From the NCBI GenBank assembly GCA_944381165.1, contig CALWKC010000012.1:1-64000 (forward strand): a DNA stretch of 64,000 nt, in the 5' to 3' direction. How positions within the stretch are numbered: the stretch's first letter is position 1; every line of letters begins with the position of its first letter. Shown one piece after another: positions 42,591 to 51,598 of this stretch. The notes below the pieces were generated by a model. That model was not told the origin of the DNA, searched no databases, and was given only the letters and a program-made list of their open reading frames with translations. The DNA is from an uncultured Lachnospira sp. (GTDB lineage: Bacteria > Bacillota > Clostridia > Lachnospirales > Lachnospiraceae). Made by a program: the position numbers and the translations under genes.

Positions 42591-43516
42591 ACAGACACCC
42601 CCATAAATAATGGTTTGGCATATCTGTAAACAGAATGCCTTCCACCTGATGACACATCGTAAATATTTCCGTTAAATTTATGTATAAAACATGACCCGGA
42701 TTTAAAAACATATATATCTCTTTTTCTCAGCTGTTCATCGGCATAATCTGCCGATGCCACAAAGCCGCTTCGTTTAACCAATAAATATCTTGCATTTTCA
42801 ACAGCCTTTTCAAGTTCATTTTCATTTGGAAGCGAAACTGACAGCGTCATAAATTTATCTGAAGCATTTTCAATACGCAGACGTAATCTCTCAGGTATAT
42901 CTGCCATATAAAACTCAAAACCCCCAAGTCCCGAATTTCTTCTGCCTCCAATTCCGCTAAACGACAGTCCCTCCATTAAGCCCTCAAAAAATTCTCTTAC
43001 ACCATTATCCTCATAGCCGACAATAATATACAATCCCGCATTTTTATTATAATAATATACGCCTATTCTATAAGGAGCAGTTTCCTTTTCTCCTCTTATC
43101 GAAGCCGAAACCTTTGTTATGCCATGCCCAAGACTATTTATTTTTTTTGCTTCTTCGGTTGAAAACTCTCCTCTGAGATAACTTTCAAAACCCGAAAGCG
43201 GAACAAATTCCATTTTTTTAAATATCTTTTTTTCATTTTCAGACGTTTCGCCGTTTAATTTATTTTCAATATAAATCATTGGCTTCGGAAGATAATATTC
43301 GTCATCAATGTATGGAAATGCGTCAGAAAATATCAGCTTATCTTCTTTAACATATTCTACAAGCTGTTTTAATAAACCTTCTCCCATTTTTACAGCCTCA
43401 ACACACAGCGAAGAAAAAAAGGTATCAGCCTGAAATGTATAACTTGTGCTTTCAATAGAACTCTTTCCAAAATGAACACCGTTTTGGAATACAAGTTTGT
43501 ATATTTTATAATCCAT
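42587..43516 (-). CDS. csm4: Csm4, type III-A effector subunit
   Basis: A 309-residue RAMP protein of the Cas5 group that binds the crRNA 5' handle together with Cas10. Recognisable parts are the N-terminal FQNGVHFGKSS, FQADTFFSSLC, and the glycine-rich loop SFSGIGGRRNSGLGGFEF near residue 195. It ends 4 bases inside csm5 and follows csm3 by 26 bases. Confidence 0.9.
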   Translation of the reverse strand: MDYKIYKLVFQNGVHFGKSSIESTSYTFQADTFFSSLCVEAVKMGEGLLKQLVEYVKEDKLIFSDAFPYIDDEYYLPKPMIYIENKLNGETSENEKKIFKKMEFVPLSGFESYLRGEFSTEEAKKINSLGHGITKVSASIRGEKETAPYRIGVYYYNKNAGLYIIVGYEDNGVREFFEGLMEGLSFSGIGGRRNSGLGGFEFYMADIPERLRLRIENASDKFMTLSVSLPNENELEKAVENARYLLVKRSGFVASADYADEQLRKRDIYVFKSGSCFIHKFNGNIYDVSSGGRHSVYRYAKPLFMGVSV

Positions 43517-43542
43517 TTATTTCCTCTTTTCTGTGTGTCTCC

Positions 43543-44208
43543 CTAAATTGCAGCAGTAAGCATATCATTAATCTTATCTTCTGTTTCGCCGTCAAGTTCG
43601 CCTATGACCGTGTCTGCATGAATATCATTAAACTTAATTTTTCCGTATCCCCTTGAGCCGTTTCCGCCAATATAATCATACTGAAGAAGCCTTATTCCTT
43701 CAGCAATTACCTCAATATCCTCTATTAATTCTTCTTCTTTTTCAACCTCGTAAATAATATTCAAATCAAACTCCGCCCCTCTTATAACTCGCTCAATCTG
43801 ACGAGGATTAGCCACAGCCGTAACTCTGTTTATCGAATTTTCAAATTTTATTTCAGTAAAATTTTGAAGCCCCATTTTATTTAATTGCTCTTTATTTGAT
43901 AAAATCATATCTGAAATCTGAATACGGCTTCTTTTTATACAATCCTTTTTTGAACAGCCAAAAACACGCGTCAACCTCTCGTTATCATCATCAGGCTTTT
44001 CTGCAACATATCCTGTGTTAAACTCCTTTGCAAGCAGAGCCCTCATTTTTCCTTTGAGAGAACTTCCTGGTATCATCGGCAAGTTGCTTGTTACATCCTT
44101 AATAACAGATGCATCTACCGCACCGATAGCCGCATATACTGATGAACCTCCTATATGTAATCCTGTAACCGTCTCAATTTTTCCCGTTATTTGAATTTTT
44201 GCATACAT
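43543..44208 (-). CDS. csm3: Csm3, backbone subunit and target RNA nuclease
   Basis: A 221-residue Cas7-group protein that lines the crRNA and cuts bound target RNA at 6-base intervals. The catalytic aspartate is preserved in AIGAVDASVIKD near residue 30. The glycine-rich loops MIPGSSLKGKMRALL and YIGGNGSRGYGKIKF are clear. Target RNA cleavage should therefore be active. Confidence 0.93.
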   Translation of the reverse strand: MYAKIQITGKIETVTGLHIGGSSVYAAIGAVDASVIKDVTSNLPMIPGSSLKGKMRALLAKEFNTGYVAEKPDDDNERLTRVFGCSKKDCIKRSRIQISDMILSNKEQLNKMGLQNFTEIKFENSINRVTAVANPRQIERVIRGAEFDLNIIYEVEKEEELIEDIEVIAEGIRLLQYDYIGGNGSRGYGKIKFNDIHADTVIGELDGETEDKINDMLTAAI

Positions 44209-44223
44209 ATCTTTTTCCCCCTC

Positions 44224-44613
44224 TCAATCCTTTCCGCCGTAAAACTTATGAAAAGCGACAAGGGCTTCCATATAGCGGCTAAACAGTATATAATTTTTTC
44301 TGCTTCCATGTATCTCTTTTATTATTTGAAGAATATCAGCCTGTTCCGCGAAATCTCTTACCTTAGGCTCTCTTCCCATCTCATAGACAAAACGTATTCT
44401 CAGATATTCAATCTTTCCGACAAGCTCATCACTTAATTTATCGTTCTGCAAAGGTAATACCTCATTATAAATATCACTTGTCATAGAAAGAAGATTTCTT
44501 ATCTTAGTAGTGGTTACCATCTGTTCAGTTTTGCCTGTTTTTTTATTTACTTTCGAGCGTAATTTATTAATCGCCTCTTCAGCCTTATCAACATAATTAT
44601 TTTCGTTTATCAT
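44224..44613 (-). CDS. csm2: Csm2, small subunit
   Basis: A 129-residue helical, charged protein, the small subunit that lines the target RNA side of the complex. KTEQMVTTTKIRNLLSMT and LRIRFVYEMGREPKVRDF are typical of Csm2. Its start overlaps the cas10 3' end by 17 bases, and csm3 follows after 15 bases. Confidence 0.88.
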   Translation of the reverse strand: MINENNYVDKAEEAINKLRSKVNKKTGKTEQMVTTTKIRNLLSMTSDIYNEVLPLQNDKLSDELVGKIEYLRIRFVYEMGREPKVRDFAEQADILQIIKEIHGSRKNYILFSRYMEALVAFHKFYGGKD

Positions 44614-46996
44614 CGTTTTCCCCCTCCTTTTTTCTCTTTAAATATACATACAGGTTAATTGCAGTTTTTAGCTGCCTGATATTTTTATTCTTCTTTTGCT
44701 TATCACTTTCACTAATCCACTGATACATTTTCTTTAAAAACACGTCATATAGATTTTTCTTTTTTTCAGAAGCATTATCATCAGGCTCAAGTCTGGCTAT
44801 AAGATAAACAAACCTTGCAAAATTAATTCTGTCATTCTGATTTCGGATTAATTCCAGGATTCTATATAGAAAAGAATTACCACGTTCATCGCATTCATCA
44901 AAGAAGGCTTTAATCACATTAAACTTATCCGCTATTACCTCATTTTCAAATTCGTCCCAGCTATATGTACCGTCACTTATCTCAACTCTGTTACCGTTTA
45001 TGAATTCATCATGAGAACAGCCGTCTTCAAATAATGTTACAGAATTCTTCCCTATATTATTTTTAGATTTATTTTCCAGCGCTGCCGTCTCCTCGGCAAT
45101 CACACTTATAGGATATTTGTCATGGTATATTCCGATGCCCGCCGAAATAGTCAACGTACCTTCTGTATATTTTTCAAAATTTTTTCTTATGTCAACCGAC
45201 AACTCGATAACCTCATTCCATGCCCCCACAATAAAAAGGTCATCTCCTCCCGAATATACAACAGCCGCATTTCTCTTTTCTTTCCTGTCACCGTATATTA
45301 TATATTCGGGGTTATTTAATATTTTATTAATATACAGTTTAAAGAACAGCGAAAGCTGTCTTGATAAAGCAGCCGTTCTTGACAGTGAGACATACCTGTT
45401 ATCATTGTCAGCGTTATCAAATCCGGCAACTATCGCATGTCCAAGATTATCAACATCGGCTCTAAGAACTGCAATCCTCTCTATTCCTTCTGCCGCCGAT
45501 GCAAATTCCTCAAACGTTCCTCCGTTTGCATAATCTCCGACCCACAATTTTGCAGCAATATGTTTACCGGTATACATCTTGTTCTTACCGTAAGCTCTTA
45601 CATATTCCTCATTTGACATACGGCTTTTCAGACTTTCCTCTGTATCTGATATTAACGTATATCCGCACGGCAGAGGAAGTCCTTCATCTCGCTCATTTTT
45701 CACAACTGTGAATATCTCATTTTGCAAAATATTTCTTGAAAAACTTTCAATATCCTCACAAATTCCGCATCTGCCTTCATCATTTACTTTACCTATTCTC
45801 TTACAGACATTACACTCACGGTCATAATGCTTTACTTTCAAATTATTCAGGAAAATTATATCCTTTGAAGTATAACGATTTATCTTCTTATCTGAAAGCT
45901 GCCTGCTCAGGTTTTTAAATATATTTTTATAGCTTCCTGACGGCTCGTTATGCAATTCATTGGCACTGCACTCAATATAACCGCCTGCAATATAAAGTGA
46001 AATCTGAAAGTTTTCCATATACCATTCATTTATCTCACGCATGAATTCATCAAATATATTTCTCGCATTCTCCGTGTCAGGCAAAAGCATATAACAATGC
46101 CCTCCGCCTGAATAAATAAGATTTGCCCTTGACAAACCAAGTCTCTGCACAAGCAAATCTATTATATGCTCCATCATAATTTCAAGATAAAAAGAGCGTG
46201 AACGCAACGTCTTCAAAGCATTTTTCGTTGATATAGTATAAATAAAATTCTGTATACCTGACACATCAACAGACGCTATCATAAAAACCTTTTTATTATA
46301 AAATTCAGCACCATTTTTAAATAATTCAGTCCTGTAATCTGTAATACCGTTTTCACGCAAATATTCATAAATGCAGCCGGAAAATGCAGCAGTCAGTTTT
46401 AAATGGTCATACAGAGATATATCCGCCACTTCTTTTTTTGATGTTGATGACGGAACAAAAGATAAATTAGCCTCAAGCACTTCAAGCAATGAATTAATGT
46501 ACTCTATGTTCCAATTTATTCCTTTTAAATTATCTGATATGTTCTGCAATATTTTATTATACTGAAACTCATCAAATTTCTCAGTCTCATTTACCGGATA
46601 ATTAATTTCACCGTCGGGGTTAAGAACTGACGCCCTGTAATACATATTTTTATTATTCTTATTTAAAATGTTAAATATGGGCTGCAACGACGTGTGAATC
46701 TCAAATCCTGTTTCTTCCTGCATTTTATATCTTCTGTCTGCTGCTGACGCTATATTGTCCGCAATATATACAATATACGCCAATGCATCATTTGAAACAT
46801 CTGCATCCTTAAGAGCATCCGCATGATGATACCTCACGCAGTCAAGTATATCTTTATCATCAATTAAAATATGCTCTTTTAAATATTCATATCCGCTCTG
46901 ACCGTGCTTTCGCTTATCTGCACCCTGGCGGTATATAACCTTTCCAATATCGTGCAGCAGTCCTCCTATAACTAACTTTACGGCTTCATCTCTCAT
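44597..46996 (-). CDS. cas10: Cas10 (Csm1), HD nuclease and cyclic oligoadenylate synthase
   Basis: A 799-residue Cas10. The N-terminal HD nuclease motif GGLLHDIGKVIYR is intact. A zinc-binding cysteine cluster (CNVC and CGIC) lies near residues 395-420. The first palm domain is degenerate (YSGGGHCYMLL) as usual, and the second keeps the catalytic GGDD in VVYSGGDDLFIV near residue 582. Both ssDNA cleavage and synthesis of cyclic oligoadenylate should be possible, matching the Csm6 encoded downstream. Its ATG overlaps the cas6 stop as ATGA. Confidence 0.95.
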   Translation of the reverse strand: MRDEAVKLVIGGLLHDIGKVIYRQGADKRKHGQSGYEYLKEHILIDDKDILDCVRYHHADALKDADVSNDALAYIVYIADNIASAADRRYKMQEETGFEIHTSLQPIFNILNKNNKNMYYRASVLNPDGEINYPVNETEKFDEFQYNKILQNISDNLKGINWNIEYINSLLEVLEANLSFVPSSTSKKEVADISLYDHLKLTAAFSGCIYEYLRENGITDYRTELFKNGAEFYNKKVFMIASVDVSGIQNFIYTISTKNALKTLRSRSFYLEIMMEHIIDLLVQRLGLSRANLIYSGGGHCYMLLPDTENARNIFDEFMREINEWYMENFQISLYIAGGYIECSANELHNEPSGSYKNIFKNLSRQLSDKKINRYTSKDIIFLNNLKVKHYDRECNVCKRIGKVNDEGRCGICEDIESFSRNILQNEIFTVVKNERDEGLPLPCGYTLISDTEESLKSRMSNEEYVRAYGKNKMYTGKHIAAKLWVGDYANGGTFEEFASAAEGIERIAVLRADVDNLGHAIVAGFDNADNDNRYVSLSRTAALSRQLSLFFKLYINKILNNPEYIIYGDRKEKRNAAVVYSGGDDLFIVGAWNEVIELSVDIRKNFEKYTEGTLTISAGIGIYHDKYPISVIAEETAALENKSKNNIGKNSVTLFEDGCSHDEFINGNRVEISDGTYSWDEFENEVIADKFNVIKAFFDECDERGNSFLYRILELIRNQNDRINFARFVYLIARLEPDDNASEKKKNLYDVFLKKMYQWISESDKQKKNKNIRQLKTAINLYVYLKRKKEGENDDKRK

Positions 46997-47733
46997 TTTT
47001 TCGCATCCCCCTGTACCTTCAGCGCGCCCATACCCATAGCCGACTTAATTCCCACGCCTGAAAATCCACCAAATCTGAACAACATTCGTGCATAAGCCGC
47101 TATTGTATCCGCTCCGTTTATTTTTATAGTAATATTCCCATGAAAAGCAGGAATTGAAATTCCCTCTAAAGGGAACAAAACTGACTTCAATCTGTACTTT
47201 TTTATTTCACTCTTTTCTGCCAGCATTTCCAGAATGTCTTCGTCCAGCATTTCCATTTCAGCTAATATTCCGCTGTATTTATTCATAAGACTCTGATAAA
47301 GCAATCTTAAATCAGGATAAAAAATATACTTTCCCCTCTGTTTAAAAGCAGTAGGAGTTATAAATTCAATCCTGAAAATATGTTCAGGCTCCAAATTGTA
47401 AAATTCCGTGACAAGCTCCTGATGTCTTACCTCAAAAACTTCCTTTTCTAAGACCTGTATTTTTTTATTTTGTTTCTTAATCTCAAAAGCTCTAAAACTT
47501 TCACTCAGCAGCGGCTCTATTATTTCTCTTTCAGCATCATCATTCAAAGCGTTAACGCACCATAGCAATTTCTCATTCTCTTTATAAATAAACTGGCTAT
47601 ACGGATGTCTTTGCTGTGTGTGCAGAAATTCTGCATAATCCTTCGATATATTTTCAAATAACACGCCCTGTAAATTAGAAGAATTTTTATAGCTTATCTC
47701 TGCATCACTCAGCCGCATAACCAAACGCTTCAT
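46993..47733 (-). CDS. cas6: Cas6, pre-crRNA endoribonuclease
   Basis: A 246-residue RAMP endoribonuclease that cuts the repeat RNA to release crRNAs. The C-terminal glycine-rich region RFGGFSGVGIKSAMGMGALK is the Cas6 hallmark, and TPTAFKQRGKYIFYPDLR is typical of the family. I use the ATG at 47733 (MKRLVMRL), with GGGG six bases upstream; the longer frame upstream runs through the promoter. It is the first gene of the csm operon. Confidence 0.92.
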   Translation of the reverse strand: MKRLVMRLSDAEISYKNSSNLQGVLFENISKDYAEFLHTQQRHPYSQFIYKENEKLLWCVNALNDDAEREIIEPLLSESFRAFEIKKQNKKIQVLEKEVFEVRHQELVTEFYNLEPEHIFRIEFITPTAFKQRGKYIFYPDLRLLYQSLMNKYSGILAEMEMLDEDILEMLAEKSEIKKYRLKSVLFPLEGISIPAFHGNITIKINGADTIAAYARMLFRFGGFSGVGIKSAMGMGALKVQGDAKK

Positions 47734-47775
47734 ATAAATCCCCACCTGACATTTTTTAACAATTTTCTTGTATCT

Positions 47776-47804
47776 ATTATATATAAATGCTTTTAAAAAG
47801 ACAA
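47776..47804 (-). promoter_or_regulatory. Promoter of the cas6-csm operon
   Basis: Minus-strand TTGTCT (47804-47799), 17-base spacer and a perfect TATAAT (47781-47776), 42 bases before the cas6 start. Confidence 0.85.
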
Positions 47805-47835
47805 GTTTATATTGCCTTTTCTCATAATAGCAATA

Positions 47836-47882
47836 GAAAAAACAACCGTCCGCCTGCATAATTCCAGCCAGCGTACGGTTGT
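47836..47882 (-). terminator. Terminator separating the SDR transcript from the cas operon
   Basis: Minus-strand stem ACAACCGTACGC paired with GCGGACGGTTGT (one mismatch), 17-base loop, then six T residues. It ends 32 bases before the cas promoter. Confidence 0.85.
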
Positions 47883-47917
47883 CTTAATTTAATTCCTTAT
47901 TCCGGTAATTTTGCTCT

Positions 47918-48100
47918 TTATGCCTCAATCTCCCTCGCTGTCACAAAAACTGTGTCGCCCGGCTGCTTTCCTATTTTTACTTCTGATTGCTTTGCGATAT
48001 TAATATATTGCCGTTTTTGACAAACAAAATACCGGCGCCCGTTTACGCAGTTTAAATCGCTGCATAAAGGACACCGGTCATCAAAGCGGACCTTAACCCA
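47918..48100 (-). pseudogene. Open frame with two cysteine pairs behind the SDR stop, no start codon
   Basis: Right after the SDR stop TGA, and in the same frame, 60 sense codons run to TAA at 47920-47918. They encode a protein-like sequence with CPLCSDLNC and a later VCQKRQYINIA, then GKQPGDTVFVTAREIEA. The cysteines suggest a small metal-binding protein. No ATG, GTG or TTG opens the frame, so it is either a gene that lost its start, a fragment, or a read-through extension of the SDR. A terminator follows 36 bases later. Confidence 0.4.
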
Positions 48101-48844
48101 TCAGGTTCTCATCGCACCGTCAACTGAAAGTATTTCTCCTGTGACATAGCTTGCCATGTCGCTCGCAAGGAATAAAAACGCATTAGCCACATCTTCAGGC
48201 TCTCCGACTCTTCTTAACGGTATAGCGTTGATAAGAGGCTGTATCATCTGCTCCGGAAGCGCAGCCACCATATCAGTATTTGTAATTCCCGGCGCAACAG
48301 CGTTTACACGGATATTGCTTGGACCTAGTTCTCTCGCCAGAGACCATGTAAGACCGTTTACGGCAGATTTACTTGTAGGATATGCCACACCGCTCGGCTG
48401 ACCGCACAAACTTACCATTGAGCTTGTGTTAATAATACAGCCGCCTCCCTGCTCCTTCATAATTTTAACAGCAGGCATCACAGCGTTAAAAATAGCGTTG
48501 ACATTGAGCTGCATAACCTTTGTAAACTGCTCCTCCGTATAATTATCTATCGGTGTGCTGTCCGAAATTCCTGCATTATTTACAAGAATATCTATTCTTC
48601 CGTACTGAGCTTTTATTTTCTCTATAACCTCTTTCACCTCGGAAGCATCAGAGAGATTAGGATAGTATCCCGAAACCTCCCATGAAGAATTTTCCTCTCT
48701 GAGTGATGAGAGCGCCTTATTGACTGTCTCCTCTCTTGAGCCGAAGAGCACCACCTTCGCACCGTTCTCAAGATACTTTCTGACTATGGCATATCCGATA
48801 CCCCTTGTACCGCCTGTTACAACTGCAACCTTACCCTTTAGCAT
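48101..48844 (-). CDS. SDR family oxidoreductase
   Basis: A 247-residue short-chain dehydrogenase. The cofactor motif is TGGTRGIG near residue 11, NNAG is near residue 90, and the catalytic Ser-Tyr-Lys set appears in INTSSMVS and YPTSKSAV. The C-terminus SVDGAMRT resembles BaiA-type 7-alpha-hydroxysteroid dehydrogenases as well as FabG. No fatty-acid genes are adjacent, so FabG function is not supported by context. A 60-codon open frame follows in phase. Confidence 0.85.
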   Translation of the reverse strand: MLKGKVAVVTGGTRGIGYAIVRKYLENGAKVVLFGSREETVNKALSSLREENSSWEVSGYYPNLSDASEVKEVIEKIKAQYGRIDILVNNAGISDSTPIDNYTEEQFTKVMQLNVNAIFNAVMPAVKIMKEQGGGCIINTSSMVSLCGQPSGVAYPTSKSAVNGLTWSLARELGPSNIRVNAVAPGITNTDMVAALPEQMIQPLINAIPLRRVGEPEDVANAFLFLASDMASYVTGEILSVDGAMRT

Positions 48845-48861
48845 AAATTACCCCTTTCTTA

Positions 48862-48893
48862 ATTTGAAAAATAAAATATTTGAAAAATAAAAT
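48862..48893 (-). repeat. Two-copy 16-base tandem repeat before the SDR gene
   Basis: ATTTGAAAAATAAAAT occurs at 48862-48877 and again at 48878-48893. It is A/T-rich, lies 18 bases upstream of the SDR start, and may be simple slippage. Confidence 0.8.
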
Positions 48894-48917
48894 TTTATGA
48901 TACTAAAATGAATAATA

Positions 48918-51551
48918 TTAGTTTTTTTCTGCCAGCGAAGCCTGTGCAGCTGCCAATCTTGCAATAGGAACTCTGAACGGCGAGCAGCTCACATAGTCAA
49001 GACCTGCGTTGTGACAGAACTCAATACTTGACGGGTCTCCGCCGTGCTCACCGCAGATACCGCACTTTAAGTCAGGACGTGTGCTGCGTCCCTTGTCAAC
49101 TGCCATTTTAACAAGCTGACCGACGCCGTTTCTGTCAAGTCTTGCAAACGGGTCAGACTCATAAATCTTGTTCTTGTAATAAGCGTCCAGGAACTTTCCG
49201 GCATCATCTCTTGAAAATCCGAACGTCATCTGTGTGAGGTCGTTAGTTCCGAATGAGAAGAACTCAGCTTCCTGTGCAATCTCATTTGCGAGAAGGGCAG
49301 CTCTCGGAATCTCAATCATCGTTCCAATCTTGTAGTTCATATCAGAATTTTTTTCTCTCTTAACCTGCTCTGCAGTTTCAACCACAACATCCTTTACAAA
49401 CTTGAGCTCCTTCTTCTCTCCTACCAAAGGTATCATAATCTCAGGCACAATATCATAACCCTTTTCATTGTGCACCTCAATCGCAGCCTCCATTACAGCC
49501 CTTGTCTGCATTCTGGCAATTTCAGGATAGGTGACGGCAAGACGGCAGCCTCTGTGTCCCATCATAGGGTTAAACTCGTGGAGAGCCGCACATGTCTCCT
49601 TTATATCCTCTGCGGATATTCCCATATCCTCTGCCAGAGCCGCAATGTCCTCGTCTGATGTAGGCAGGAACTCATGAAGAGGAGGATCAAGGTAGCGCAC
49701 CGTCATCGGCTTGCCCTCGAGAGTCTCATACATAGCCTTAAAATCAGCTTTCTGGAATACCAGAAGCTCGTTTAAAGCTGCCTCTCTTCCCTCGACAGTC
49801 TTTGACAAAATCATTTTGCGGATTTTAGGTATTCTGTCAGGCTCAAAGAACATATGCTCAGTTCTGCAAAGACCGATGCCCTCAGCTCCCAGCCTGATAG
49901 CGTTCTGTGTATCCTTCGGAGTATCGGCGTTTGTTCGCACACCAAGCTTTCGAAACTCGTCTGCCCAAGCCATAATCCTTCCGAAATTGCCGCTCACCGT
50001 TGCCTCAACAGTCTTTATGTCGCCCTTGTAAATCTTTCCTGTCGTTCCGTCAAGTGAGATATAATCGCCCTTATGGAAAGTCTCTCCTCCAAGCGTAAAC
50101 ACTTCATTCTCCTCATCTATCGAAATATCGCCGCAGCCCGAAACACAGCAGGTACCCATTCCTCTGGCAACTACCGCCGCATGTGACGTCATGCCGCCTC
50201 TCACCGTGAGAATACCCTGTGAAGCGTGCATTCCTTCAATGTCCTCCGGCGAAGTCTCAAGGCGCACAAGGATAACACGCTCACCCTTTCCGCCTATGCC
50301 TTCCTCCTTAGCCTCCTCGGCAGTAAACAGCACCTTGCCGGCAGCCGCTCCCGGAGATGCAGGAAGCGCCTCGCCCACAACCTTTCCCGCTTTAAGCGCG
50401 TCGGCGTCAAATGTAGGATGTAAAAGCTGGTCGAGCGACTTTGCATCAATTCTCATTACAGCCTCCTGCGGCGTAATCATATTCTCGTCAACCAGATCAC
50501 ACGCGATTTTTATGGCAGCCGGAGCCGTTCTCTTTCCGCTTCTCGTCTGAAGGAAATAAAGCTTTCCCTCCTCAATCGTAAATTCCATATCCTGCATATC
50601 GCGGTAATGATTTTCAAGCTTCATCGCCAGCTCCATAAATTGTCTGTAACAGTCAGGCATATCGCTTTCAAGCTGAGTGATAGGCTGAGGAGTGCGCACG
50701 CCCGCCACAACGTCCTCTCCCTGGGCGTTTATAAGATACTCGCCGAAAATACCTTTCTCACCGGTTGACGGATTTCTGGTAAACGCAACGCCGGTTCCCG
50801 ATGTCTCGCCTTTATTTCCGAACACCATAGTCTGAACATTTACCGCAGTTCCCCAGTCACCGGGAATATCGTTCATTCTTCTGTATACAATAGCTCTCGG
50901 ATTATCCCATGAACGAAAAACAGCCTTTATAGCCTCCATAAGCTGTTCTTTCGGCTCCTGCGGGAAATCCTGTCCGTTCATACTGTCCCTGTAAACCTTT
51001 TTAAACTTTGCAATCAGTTCTTTTAAATCCTCAGCCGTGAGCTCCGTATCAAACCTGATACCTTTCTTTTCCTTCACTTCATCAATAATCTTCTCAAAAT
51101 ATGACTTCGGAACTTCCATTACAACATCCGAAAACATCTGGATAAACCTTCTGTAGGAATCATATGCAAAACGCGCGTTTCCCGTTTTTTTCGCAAAGCC
51201 CTCGACAGACACGTCATTGAGACCGAGATTTAAAATCGTGTCCATCATTCCCGGCATCGAAGCTCTTGCTCCTGAACGTACGGAAACAAGAAGCGGGTCA
51301 TTTATATCCCCGAACTTCTTCCCGTTAATCTCCTCAAGCCATGAAATAGCCTCAAAAACCTGCCGGCTTATTTCATCTCTCACTTTTTTGCCGCTGTTGT
51401 AATAATCCGTACAAGCCTCTGTCGTTACCGTAAAGCCCTGAGGAATCGGCATTCCAAGTCCTGTCATCTCAGCAAGGTTGGCACCCTTGCCGCCGAGCAG
51501 CTCACGCATTGACGCATTGCCCTCTGAAAATTTGTAAACCCATTTTGCCAT
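48918..51551 (-). CDS. ppdK: Pyruvate, phosphate dikinase
   Basis: An 877-residue enzyme interconverting pyruvate and phosphoenolpyruvate with ATP, phosphate, AMP and pyrophosphate; in anaerobes it often runs glycolytically. The N-terminal nucleotide-binding domain includes ELLGGKGANLAEMTGLG, the phosphohistidine is in RGGMTSHAAVVARGMG near residue 455, and the C-terminal PEP-binding domain contains GLCRTEHMFF and CGICGEHGGDP. Length is typical of the family. Confidence 0.96.
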   Translation of the reverse strand: MAKWVYKFSEGNASMRELLGGKGANLAEMTGLGMPIPQGFTVTTEACTDYYNSGKKVRDEISRQVFEAISWLEEINGKKFGDINDPLLVSVRSGARASMPGMMDTILNLGLNDVSVEGFAKKTGNARFAYDSYRRFIQMFSDVVMEVPKSYFEKIIDEVKEKKGIRFDTELTAEDLKELIAKFKKVYRDSMNGQDFPQEPKEQLMEAIKAVFRSWDNPRAIVYRRMNDIPGDWGTAVNVQTMVFGNKGETSGTGVAFTRNPSTGEKGIFGEYLINAQGEDVVAGVRTPQPITQLESDMPDCYRQFMELAMKLENHYRDMQDMEFTIEEGKLYFLQTRSGKRTAPAAIKIACDLVDENMITPQEAVMRIDAKSLDQLLHPTFDADALKAGKVVGEALPASPGAAAGKVLFTAEEAKEEGIGGKGERVILVRLETSPEDIEGMHASQGILTVRGGMTSHAAVVARGMGTCCVSGCGDISIDEENEVFTLGGETFHKGDYISLDGTTGKIYKGDIKTVEATVSGNFGRIMAWADEFRKLGVRTNADTPKDTQNAIRLGAEGIGLCRTEHMFFEPDRIPKIRKMILSKTVEGREAALNELLVFQKADFKAMYETLEGKPMTVRYLDPPLHEFLPTSDEDIAALAEDMGISAEDIKETCAALHEFNPMMGHRGCRLAVTYPEIARMQTRAVMEAAIEVHNEKGYDIVPEIMIPLVGEKKELKFVKDVVVETAEQVKREKNSDMNYKIGTMIEIPRAALLANEIAQEAEFFSFGTNDLTQMTFGFSRDDAGKFLDAYYKNKIYESDPFARLDRNGVGQLVKMAVDKGRSTRPDLKCGICGEHGGDPSSIEFCHNAGLDYVSCSPFRVPIARLAAAQASLAEKN

Positions 51552-51598
51552 ACTGTGCCCCTCCGTTAATAATTATTAATGCAAATGCATTTATATGA

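Noticed and set aside
47734-47859. 42 extra N-terminal residues on Cas6
   Set aside because: The region contains the operon promoter and the preceding terminator; the ATG at 47733 has a good ribosome binding site.
48101-48844. Calling the SDR gene fabG
   Set aside because: SDR motifs alone do not give FabG specificity, there are no fatty-acid genes nearby, and the C-terminus is as close to BaiA-type enzymes.
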